Origin: Planctomycetia bacterium
GTDB taxonomy: Bacteria > Planctomycetota > Planctomycetia > Pirellulales > UBA1268
DNA: 63,080 bases
Direction of reading: 5' to 3'
Assembly: GCA_014192425.1 (NCBI GenBank)
Contig: BJHK01000023.1
Location: 1-63,080 of the forward strand
Shown in pieces: positions 23,396-30,558 of the stretch. Below the pieces are notes generated by a model. It was not told the origin of the DNA. It saw only the letters and a list, made by a program, of their open reading frames with translations, and did no database searches. How positions within the stretch are numbered: position 1 is the first letter of the stretch; every line of letters begins with the position of its first letter. The position numbers and the translations under genes were made by a program.

Positions 23396-25198
23396 TCAGT
23401 CGCCAATCCGCACCGTGACCGGCTCGGCGTTGACGGCCTCTGCCGGGCTTGGGCCCGATCGGCCCAGCGCGCGGATCGTCACCGTGCCCCGGCCGAGCAG
23501 TTCCGCCGGCACCTCGATCGTCGCCTCGGCGGCGGTCGTGCGGCCGAGGACACGGCCGGCGGCATGGATCAGGACGCTGCCGATGCCCGTGCCCGAGACG
23601 CTCACCCGCAGCGTGCCGCGCGGCTGCACGCGGCGCGGTTCCACCGCGATCGCCAGGGCACTCGCCCGGTTCGCGAACCGGACCGGAACGATCCGCCGGC
23701 CCTGGGTCTCGATCGGCCCGGCGTCGATCGCCACCACCCGCAGGTCGTGGTGGCCGTCGGCGAACAGGGAGGTGTCGAGCACGAGCCGTTGCCCCGCGCC
23801 GCACTGCCCCACGCGGGCGCCGTCGAGGTACAGCTCGAAGCGGTCCGCCCGGCCGTCGTCGGCGACGGTCGCCCGCGGCTCGAACTCGACGCTGCCGGAC
23901 AGGGACACACCCGCCGCGAGCGGCTCGCCGGTCGCGGTGTCGAGGATGTCGACCCGCGGGATCCGCGCCCACGGCTGGCAGAGCGGGTCGCCGACGACCA
24001 GCAGCTGGTAGGGGGAGTGGACCGACTGGTAGAAGGCCTCGGCGAGACTGGCGCCGCGGGCATAGTGCAGCAGGACCGCGGGATGGGGAAACTTGGCCTG
24101 GTGGGCCCGCGGCTGCATGGCGGCATTGCCGGTCGGAATCATCACGAACGGCTCCGCCACTGTGCCGCAGGCGCCAGCGGCACCGGCGCGGATGAAGTGC
24201 GAGAGCGGCGTCTGCCCAGCGCCCGGCGTGAACACGCCGCCGAAGCTCGTCAGGTTGTCACAGATCGCTCCGGGCAGGAGCCGGCTGCCGCTGCCGGGCC
24301 AGTCGAAATCGGGCGTGCCGGTCATCAGCCCGGCGACATCCCGCCGGCCGGACGGGAGGATGCCGGCGACGATCTCGGCCTTCACGCCCGCCGCCTCGAC
24401 CGCCCCGACCGTGCCCTTCACCGGATTGAAACGGGCCTTCGTGCGCACGTCGGCATTGCTCATGAAGTACAGCGTGCCCGGGGGACGCGAGCCGTCGGCG
24501 CCGGCGGCCGACCGCAGGGCCGCGACGATTTCGGGGACGGTGTTGCCGCGGCCGGCGGTCACGCCGAGCATGGTCGACAGCAGGTAGCGGTTGCCCCCGG
24601 CCTCGAGCAGGTCGCCGCGGTCGCTCCAGCCGTACCAACTGCGGAAGCCAACGGTCGTCGTCGGGGCGCCGTCCGCCCCCAGCGGCCGGAAGTAGTCGTT
24701 GCTCTCCGTGTCGAGCCAGGCCGGCTGTCCGCTCTGGACCGTGTTGAAGAGCATCGTCATGCCGGTGAGCGAGCCGGAGGGAAACTTCAGTGCCGGGGCC
24801 TTGGCCAGCTCGGCGGAAAGTTCCTTCCCGAAGTCGATCCGCCAGGGAAACCCGCTGGAGTAGACGACCTGGTCGATCTGGGCAGCCAGGCCGCGGGACT
24901 CGATCGTCCGCAGCACGGGAACGAGAATCTCGGCGCGAAACCGCTCGATGGTCGTGGCCTCGTCCCCGTCCTTCCAGGGCAGCAGCAGCACGTTGAGCGG
25001 CTGGATGGCCCGCAGCTCGATGTAGGCGTTGGCGACGGCGAGGCTGTCGGCGCTGGCGGGATTGACGACGAGGAGCACGTTCTCCGGGCCGCCGCCCGCG
25101 CGGGCGACGGCGGCGGACAGCGCAGCGGCGGCGAGCAGCAGCCCGGCATACCGGCGGCGCATCCGGCCGCCGCTGTGCGTCGTCGTCATTCGCGTCAT
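23396..25198 (-). CDS. TIGR03790-family secreted protein
   Basis: 600 residues. The signal peptide (RRYAGLLLAAAALSAAVARA) is followed by PENVLLVVNPASADSLAVANAY, RFRAEILVPVLRTIE, QVVYSSGFPWRID and a later EAFYQSVHSPYQLLVVGDPL. These features define the TIGR03790 family, which is frequent in planctomycetes and of unknown function. The last ~200 residues are beta-sandwich-like (RADRFELYLDGARVGQ). ATG codons at 25189 and 25162 are alternative starts. Confidence 0.8.
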   Translation of the reverse strand: MTRMTTTHSGGRMRRRYAGLLLAAAALSAAVARAGGGPENVLLVVNPASADSLAVANAYIELRAIQPLNVLLLPWKDGDEATTIERFRAEILVPVLRTIESRGLAAQIDQVVYSSGFPWRIDFGKELSAELAKAPALKFPSGSLTGMTMLFNTVQSGQPAWLDTESNDYFRPLGADGAPTTTVGFRSWYGWSDRGDLLEAGGNRYLLSTMLGVTAGRGNTVPEIVAALRSAAGADGSRPPGTLYFMSNADVRTKARFNPVKGTVGAVEAAGVKAEIVAGILPSGRRDVAGLMTGTPDFDWPGSGSRLLPGAICDNLTSFGGVFTPGAGQTPLSHFIRAGAAGACGTVAEPFVMIPTGNAAMQPRAHQAKFPHPAVLLHYARGASLAEAFYQSVHSPYQLLVVGDPLCQPWARIPRVDILDTATGEPLAAGVSLSGSVEFEPRATVADDGRADRFELYLDGARVGQCGAGQRLVLDTSLFADGHHDLRVVAIDAGPIETQGRRIVPVRFANRASALAIAVEPRRVQPRGTLRVSVSGTGIGSVLIHAAGRVLGRTTAAEATIEVPAELLGRGTVTIRALGRSGPSPAEAVNAEPVTVRIGD

Positions 25199-25373
25199 CA
25201 ATTCGACCCCTCGTTGCCGCCTGCCCGCTGTCGGCCTGCCCGCTGGAGCCCTGCCGGAACGAATGAGTCTACCGGTGCTGCGCGGCATGCTCCATCGAAG
25301 GCTGCACAGCCGGGCGGGAACGGGACCGATCGACCTGTCGGCCGGTGCCGGGGCCGCTGTACACTGCGGGAGC

Positions 25374-26354
25374 ATGGATGTTGGCAGGGAGACCGGCCGC
25401 CCGCGGCCGGGTTCGTCGATGGCGCTGCAGAGCAGGTCGATGGTCGCGGCATGCCTCGGCGGGCTGCTCGTGGCCGTGATCGGGGCGGCCGCCGAGCCGC
25501 CGGCGTTTTCCGGACAGCGGGCCTTCGCCCACCTGCAGACGATCTGCGATCTCGGCCCGCGGCCTACCGGCTCCGTTGCCATGACCCGGCAGCGGGCCCT
25601 GCTCGTCGAGCACTTCCGCGCGGCCGGGGCGAAGGTCGCCGGGCAGGCGTTCAACATCCGCGATCCACGGACCGGCAGGCCGGTGCACATGGAGAACCTG
25701 ATCGTGGAGTGGCATCCGGACCGCAAGGAACGGATTCTCGTCGGCGCGCACTTCGACACCCGGCCGTTCCCGGACCGTGATCCGCGCAATCCGCGCGGCG
25801 CGTTCATCGGCGCCAACGACGGCGCCAGCGGCGTCGCCCTGCTGATGGAGCTCGGCGCGGCCATGCCCGGGCTGGCCGGCCCGGTCGGCGTCGACTTCGT
25901 CCTCTTCGACGCCGAGGAATATGTGTTCCAGGACACGGACCGCTACTTTCTCGGCTCGACCGCCTTCGCCAGGCAGTACGCCGCCGACAGGGCGGCCGGC
26001 CGGCTCGGCCATCGCTACCGCTGTGGCGCGATCGTCGACATGGTCGCCGACCGTGACCTGCAGATCTGGCAGGAGGTCAACAGCGTCGAGTGGCCCGACA
26101 CCCGGCCCGTGGTCGAGTCGATCTGGGCCGTGGCCCGGCGGCTGGGGGTGAAGCAGTTCGTGCCGCAGCCGAAACACGAGGTCAAGGACGACCACCTTCC
26201 GCTGCGCACGATCGGCCGGATCCCGACCTGCGACATCATCGACTTCGACTACCCGGCCTGGCACACGATGGACGACGTGCCGGCGAACTGCTCGGCGGAG
26301 TCGCTGGAGGCGGTGGGCCGGGTCGTGCTCGAGTGGCTGCGCGAGCAGCGCTAG
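25374..26354 (+). CDS. M28-family zinc peptidase / glutaminyl cyclase-like
   Basis: About 326 residues with an N-terminal hydrophobic signal or anchor (MVAACLGGLLVAVIGAAA). Zinc-site motifs in order: VGAHFDTRPFPD (His, Asp), GANDGASGVALLMELG (Asp), LFDAEEYVF (Glu-Glu), and the late IIDFDYPAWHTMDD (His). The short M28 layout with these spacings fits secreted glutaminyl-peptide cyclotransferase-like enzymes as well as aminopeptidases; the sequence does not separate them. GGGAG precedes the ATG at 25374; an in-frame ATG at 25419 is possible. Confidence 0.82.
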   Translation: MDVGRETGRPRPGSSMALQSRSMVAACLGGLLVAVIGAAAEPPAFSGQRAFAHLQTICDLGPRPTGSVAMTRQRALLVEHFRAAGAKVAGQAFNIRDPRTGRPVHMENLIVEWHPDRKERILVGAHFDTRPFPDRDPRNPRGAFIGANDGASGVALLMELGAAMPGLAGPVGVDFVLFDAEEYVFQDTDRYFLGSTAFARQYAADRAAGRLGHRYRCGAIVDMVADRDLQIWQEVNSVEWPDTRPVVESIWAVARRLGVKQFVPQPKHEVKDDHLPLRTIGRIPTCDIIDFDYPAWHTMDDVPANCSAESLEAVGRVVLEWLREQR

Positions 26355-26376
26355 CGGGAGGAGACGGGAGCGCCGG

Positions 26377-26673
26377 ATGAGCCAGCCGCACGACGTGCAG
26401 ACTGGGGAGCAACACCCCGCGCCGCCGGTCCGTCGCGCCCGGCTCGTCGTCCCCGACCTGGGCCTCGGCAGCGCGTCGCTGGCGATCTCCCTGTGGCTCG
26501 TGGGCGAAGGGGAGCGGGTCGCCGCCGGGGACCGGGTCGTGGAGATCGTCGCCGGCGCCGCGACGATCGATCTCGAGGCGCCGCTCGACGGCCGGCTGAT
26601 CGCCATCCTGCGCGACGAAGACGATCCCGTCGCGCCCGGGGAGGTGCTGGCCGAGTTCGAGGGGGCGTCGTGA
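26377..26673 (+). CDS. Lipoyl/biotinyl-like domain protein without the modified lysine
   Basis: 98 residues forming one lipoyl-type beta-barrel: VVPDLGLGSASLAISLWLV, GERVAAGDRVVEIVAG, ATIDLEAPLDGRLIAIL and VAPGEVLAEFEG. In true lipoyl domains the hairpin reads ETDKA; here it is VAGAA, with alanine at residue 61 in place of the lysine. It therefore cannot carry lipoate or biotin in the normal way. Its stop overlaps the GTG start of lnt (GTGA), indicating translational coupling. It may have become a purely structural hammerhead-like domain. Confidence 0.75.
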   Translation: MSQPHDVQTGEQHPAPPVRRARLVVPDLGLGSASLAISLWLVGEGERVAAGDRVVEIVAGAATIDLEAPLDGRLIAILRDEDDPVAPGEVLAEFEGAS

Positions 26674-28370
26674 GCCCCGCGGCCCGGTTCCGCTGGCTCG
26701 CCTTCGGCGGCGGGCTGGCGATGTTTCTCGTCCAGCCGCCGGCCGACCTGTGGTGGGCGGCCTGGCTGGCTCCGCTGCCGTGGCTCATGATCGTGCGCGG
26801 CGGGCCGCTGCCGGTGCGGCGGCCGTGGCTCACGCTGTGGTGCGCGGGCTTCGTGCACTGGCTGCTCGCCATCCATTGGTTGCGGCTCCCCCATCCGGCC
26901 ACCGCCGTCGGCTGGGTCGCGCTGTCCGCCTACCTCGCCCTCTACGTGCCGCTCTTCATCTGGCTGGCCCGCCGGCTCGGGGAGCGGTTTCGCTGGCCGC
27001 TCGTGCCCGCCGCGGCCGTCGCCTGGATGGCCTGCGAGCAGGCGCGCGGCTGGGTGCTCGGCGGATTCACCTTCGCCGGTCTCGGCCACACGCAGTGGCG
27101 CTGGACCACGCTCCTCCAGGCCGCCGACGCGGTCGGTGCGGTCGGCGTGAGCGGGCTGGTGATGGCCGGCGCGGCGGCGATCGCCGTGCTGCTTCCCGGC
27201 CCGTCCGGCGCGGCGCGGCGCCGGCCGTTCCGCGAACCGGCCTTCGGCGCCGCGGTCCTGCTGACGGCCGTCGGCTACGGGCAGTGGCGGCTGGCCACGG
27301 CCCCGGCTCCCGCCGGGCCGGCCTTCGACGCGCTCCTCGTGCAGGGCTCGATCGACACCGAGCTCAAGCACGACCCGGATGCGGCCGCCGACGTCGTCCG
27401 GCACTACGACGAGATCACCATGACGGGCCTGAAGCTGTGGCCGACGGGGGCGCGGCCCGACCTCGTCGTCTGGCCGGAGACGATGTGGCGCTGGAGCCTG
27501 CTGGAGATCGACCCCGCCAGGGAGATCGACGACGCGGTGGTGACGCAGTGGCTCGGCCCGGCGCCCGCCGACGCGGCGCCGGCGGTCCGCGCGGAACGGC
27601 AGGCCCGGACCCGGGAGGCGATCGAGAAGCAGCCGCGCCAGGCGCTGGCCGCCTACGCCCGGCGCTACGGGACGACCTGGCTGGTCGGCATCGACAAGCA
27701 GCAGGTCACGCCGCGGGCGGCCGCGGGGCAGTTCCATTTCAACTGCGGGCTGTTTCTCGATGCTGCGGGAACGGACCGCGGCTGCTACGCCAAGATGCAC
27801 CCGGTGATGTTCGGAGAATACGTCCCGCTCGCCGACCGCTTCCCGTGGCTCTACCGGCTGACGCCACTGCCGGCCGGGCTGACGGCCGGCCGGGAGCCGG
27901 TCGCGGTCGAAATCGCAGGGCGGTCGGTGGCCGTGAACATCTGCTACGAAACCGCGCTCCCCGAGGGGGTGCGGTCCGCGGTGCGCCGGCTGGCCGCCGG
28001 CGGCCGGCGGCCAGCCGTGCTCGTCAACCTCACCAACGACGGCTGGTTCTGGGGTTCGAGCGAGCTCGACATGCACCTCGCCGCCGCGATTTTCCGGGCG
28101 GTCGAGATCCGCACGCCCATCCTCGTCGCGGCCAACACCGGGTTTTCCGCCGTCATCGACGGCTCCGGCCGGCTCCTGGAGCGGGGGCCGCGCCGGGCGA
28201 CGGCCGCCCTGCGGGCCCGCGTCTGGCCGGACGGCCGCCCCAGCCCGTGGCTCGGCCTGGGGAGTCTGCCGACTGGGGCGTGCGTGGCGGTCGCACTGGC
28301 GGTGATGGTGGAAAGTGGGCTCTGGCGCCGGCCGACCGGCGGTCTGGAACGGCGGGACAAGCCCGAGTGA
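26670..28370 (+). CDS. lnt: Apolipoprotein N-acyltransferase
   Basis: 566 residues. Several N-terminal membrane helices are followed by a nitrilase-fold domain. The catalytic triad is visible: Glu in VVWPETMWRWS, Lys in GCYAKMHPVMFGEYVP, and Cys in NICYETALPEG. Lnt adds the third acyl chain to the N-terminal cysteine of lipoproteins in the inner membrane. GTG at 26670 overlaps the preceding stop. The insertion between Glu and Lys (about residues 285-335) is longer than in E. coli, as is usual for planctomycete sequences I would expect in this family. Confidence 0.9.
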   Translation: MSPAARFRWLAFGGGLAMFLVQPPADLWWAAWLAPLPWLMIVRGGPLPVRRPWLTLWCAGFVHWLLAIHWLRLPHPATAVGWVALSAYLALYVPLFIWLARRLGERFRWPLVPAAAVAWMACEQARGWVLGGFTFAGLGHTQWRWTTLLQAADAVGAVGVSGLVMAGAAAIAVLLPGPSGAARRRPFREPAFGAAVLLTAVGYGQWRLATAPAPAGPAFDALLVQGSIDTELKHDPDAAADVVRHYDEITMTGLKLWPTGARPDLVVWPETMWRWSLLEIDPAREIDDAVVTQWLGPAPADAAPAVRAERQARTREAIEKQPRQALAAYARRYGTTWLVGIDKQQVTPRAAAGQFHFNCGLFLDAAGTDRGCYAKMHPVMFGEYVPLADRFPWLYRLTPLPAGLTAGREPVAVEIAGRSVAVNICYETALPEGVRSAVRRLAAGGRRPAVLVNLTNDGWFWGSSELDMHLAAAIFRAVEIRTPILVAANTGFSAVIDGSGRLLERGPRRATAALRARVWPDGRPSPWLGLGSLPTGACVAVALAVMVESGLWRRPTGGLERRDKPE

Positions 28371-28524
28371 AACGCCGTGGCCGGAACGGCCGATCTGACG
28401 ACCGGAAGTCGGGGTCCGCCCCCGGCATGGGGTCGGCCGGCGGCCGCGCTTGCCCGGGCCCGTGCCGCGAAGAAACAATTGGGTTCGGCGGCAGGGTGCC
28501 GAGGGAGCGGTTGCGGAGGATCGC

Positions 28525-29382
28525 ATGAACGTCATCGGCAAGATCTTCGTGTTCGCGGTCTTCGTCATGAGCCTCGTGTTCATGAGTTTTGCGGTCGCCA
28601 TCTACTCCTCCCACATCAACTGGGAGCAGGAGGTCAACCGCAAGCCCGAGGACGTCCGCGGTGCGCAGCAGCCCGGGCTCAAGTACCAGAAGGAACAGTG
28701 GGAAAAGGAGCGCTCGAAACTGGAGAAGGAGATCGAGGTCCTGGCCCGCAAGGTGGCGGAGTCGGAGTCGTCCCGCGACCAGATGATCGCCAAGCTCACG
28801 TCGGCGATCGAGCTCAAGAGCGGAGAGCTCGTCGACTTGAGGAAGTCGAAGGAGGAGCGCGAGAAGACGCAGCGCGAAGTGATCGAGAAGCTGGAGGACG
28901 CCCAGGTCAATCTCAAGAAGGCGGCGGAGGAGGTCGACGTCCTGCGGAAGCAGGTCCAGGCGCAGCAGGTGGCGGTCGACGGCAAGGTCGACGACACGGC
29001 GAAGCTGGCGGGCGACCTCAACGCCGCCCTCGCCCAACTCGCCATCGCCACCGAGCGGAAGGCCGAATTGGAGGGGCAACTGGCCAAGGCCCGCGAACTG
29101 CTCCGCCAGAGCGGCCTCAACCCGCAGAGCGATCCCGCCGGGACGGCGGTCACCGACGGCAAGGTGGTTGCAGTGGCTGGCAACTCGATCGAGGTCGACA
29201 TCGGCAGCGACCAGGGGGTCCGCATGGGTGCCGAACTCGACCTGTTCCGGGGCGCCGAGTACATCGGCAAGGCACAGGTGGCCAAGGTCAACCGCAACAG
29301 CGCGCTGGCGACGCTGAGGCCGGAGTTCAGCCGCGGCATCGTGCAGCCGGCCGACCGGGCGACCACGCGGCTGCGGAAGTGA
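28525..29382 (+). CDS. Membrane-anchored coiled-coil protein
   Basis: 285 residues. One N-terminal transmembrane helix (IFVFAVFVMSLVFMSFAVAIY), then a long heptad-rich coiled coil (about residues 45-200, e.g. KEQWEKERSKLEKEIEVLAR), then a small beta domain (GKVVAVAGNSIEVDIGSD and GAELDLFRGAEYIGKAQV). Planctomycete genomes often carry such proteins beside lnt-like or envelope genes; function is unknown. The ATG at 28525 follows GCGGAGGAT. The next gene is a tiny membrane protein 19 bases on. Confidence 0.72.
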   Translation: MNVIGKIFVFAVFVMSLVFMSFAVAIYSSHINWEQEVNRKPEDVRGAQQPGLKYQKEQWEKERSKLEKEIEVLARKVAESESSRDQMIAKLTSAIELKSGELVDLRKSKEEREKTQREVIEKLEDAQVNLKKAAEEVDVLRKQVQAQQVAVDGKVDDTAKLAGDLNAALAQLAIATERKAELEGQLAKARELLRQSGLNPQSDPAGTAVTDGKVVAVAGNSIEVDIGSDQGVRMGAELDLFRGAEYIGKAQVAKVNRNSALATLRPEFSRGIVQPADRATTRLRK

Positions 29383-29401
29383 CACAGCGGAGCGACGACC
29401 G

Positions 29402-29548
29402 ATGGCAAAATCCGACTCGCAGCCGACGCAGCGTCCGCCGATGAACGTCTACACGGCGATGCTGCTGTTGTCGTTCGTGGCGATCTCGGTGGGCTGCCTG
29501 CTGTTGTCGCTCGACCTGTTCTCCCGGCGGCTGCCGCTGCGGCCTTGA
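29402..29548 (+). CDS. 48-residue single-pass membrane protein
   Basis: Encodes a polar, Gln/Pro-containing N-terminus (MAKSDSQPTQRPPMNVY), one transmembrane helix (TAMLLLSFVAISVGCLLLSL) and a short basic end (FSRRLPLRP). It follows the coiled-coil membrane protein gene by 19 bases on the same strand, so the pair likely forms one transcript and perhaps one complex. Family not recognised. Confidence 0.65.
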   Translation: MAKSDSQPTQRPPMNVYTAMLLLSFVAISVGCLLLSLDLFSRRLPLRP

Positions 29549-29675
29549 CACGGAGTCTGTCGCACCGCCGACCCGGCGTCGGCTCCGGATTCCGGTCGCC
29601 GGGCAGGGCCCGGCGACGCTGCCGTGCCGTTCCGCGTAACGCATCGCCGTGCCGTATGATGACCGGCAGAATGCC

Positions 29676-30461
29676 ATGGTCTTTTCCTGGTTTTGGCGCC
29701 GTCGCGAACTGAGCCCCCCGGTGTTCCTCCCGGAGTGGGAGCCGATCCTCGCCCGGACGGTGCTCCAGGTCCGCTGGCTCGACGCCGCGACCGAGGAGAA
29801 GTTGCGCCACTTCGTCGCCCTGTTCCTCGCCGAGAAGCGGTTCGAGGGCTGCGCCGGGCTTGCCATCAGCGATGAGATGCGGCTGGCGATCGCCGGGCAG
29901 GCGGGGCTCGTCACGCTCGGCTTCGCGGAAGCGTGCTTCACGCGGCTGCGGTCGGTGCTCGTCTATCCGGGTGATTACCTCGGGCCGCGAACGACGCCGC
30001 TCGACGGGGGCGGGGAACTGGAATGGAAGGAGGCCCGGGCCGGCGAGACCTGGGCCGGGGGGAGCATGGTGCTCTCCTGGCCGGGCGTGCGGGCCGGCGG
30101 CCGGCTGCGCGACGGCCCGCGGAGCGTCGTGATCCACGAGTGCGCGCACCTCGTCGATCTCGAGGATGGCGACATCGATGGCGTGCCGCCGCTCCCCTCG
30201 GCGCGGGCCCGCCGGCAGTGGGTCGCGGCGTTCGACGGCTGCCGGTGCCGGTTCGACGAGGCGCTCGACGAGGGGCGGTCGACGGCCTTCGACGACTACG
30301 CGGCGGAGAGCCCGGCAGAGTTTTTCGCCGTCGCCAGCGAGTGCTTCTTCCAGGACCCGCACCGACTGCATCGCCACGATCCGCTGCTCTACGGGCTGCT
30401 CGTCGAGGCCTGGCGGCAGGACCCGAAGAGCCGCGTGCCGCTCCACCCCGGCCGCGGCTGA
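29676..30461 (+). CDS. MtfA-like zinc-dependent peptidase
   Basis: 261 residues. The N-terminus VFSWFWRRREL matches the start of MtfA proteins, and the metal motif is VIHECAHLVDLEDG (HExxH), with a downstream third-ligand region YAAESPAEFFAVASECFF. In E. coli MtfA binds the Mlc repressor and has aminopeptidase activity, linking glucose uptake control. Whether Mlc exists here is unknown, so only the peptidase assignment is made. The protein is cytosolic with no signal peptide. Confidence 0.85.
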   Translation: MVFSWFWRRRELSPPVFLPEWEPILARTVLQVRWLDAATEEKLRHFVALFLAEKRFEGCAGLAISDEMRLAIAGQAGLVTLGFAEACFTRLRSVLVYPGDYLGPRTTPLDGGGELEWKEARAGETWAGGSMVLSWPGVRAGGRLRDGPRSVVIHECAHLVDLEDGDIDGVPPLPSARARRQWVAAFDGCRCRFDEALDEGRSTAFDDYAAESPAEFFAVASECFFQDPHRLHRHDPLLYGLLVEAWRQDPKSRVPLHPGRG

Positions 30462-30474
30462 CTGTTCGAAGGGA

Positions 30475-30518
30475 CCGGAAACTATACTGGGGTGGCATTC
30501 CGAATCGTAAGTTTCCGG
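30475..30518 (+). promoter_or_regulatory. Inverted repeat upstream of the cytochrome dehydrogenase gene
   Basis: CCGGAAACT (30475-30483) and AGTTTCCGG (30510-30518) are perfectly complementary nine-base arms separated by 26 bases. They surround a TATACT hexamer (30483-30488) that could be a -10 element. The site starts 13 bases after the mtfA-like stop and ends 40 bases before the next start, so it may be an operator/promoter or an untranslated hairpin. Confidence 0.45.
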
Positions 30519-30558
30519 GACAAGGCGCCCGGGATTCCTCGTTTTGCGAGCATCCACC

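Noticed and set aside
25269-28601. 1110-codon minus-strand open frame over the M28 peptidase and lnt
   Set aside because: Antisense shadow of well-supported genes; low-complexity Arg/Pro/Gly product.
28525-29382. The coiled-coil protein as MreC
   Set aside because: It has an N-terminal helix and coiled coil followed by a beta domain, as MreC does, but no MreC motifs were recognised and mreB/mreD are absent.
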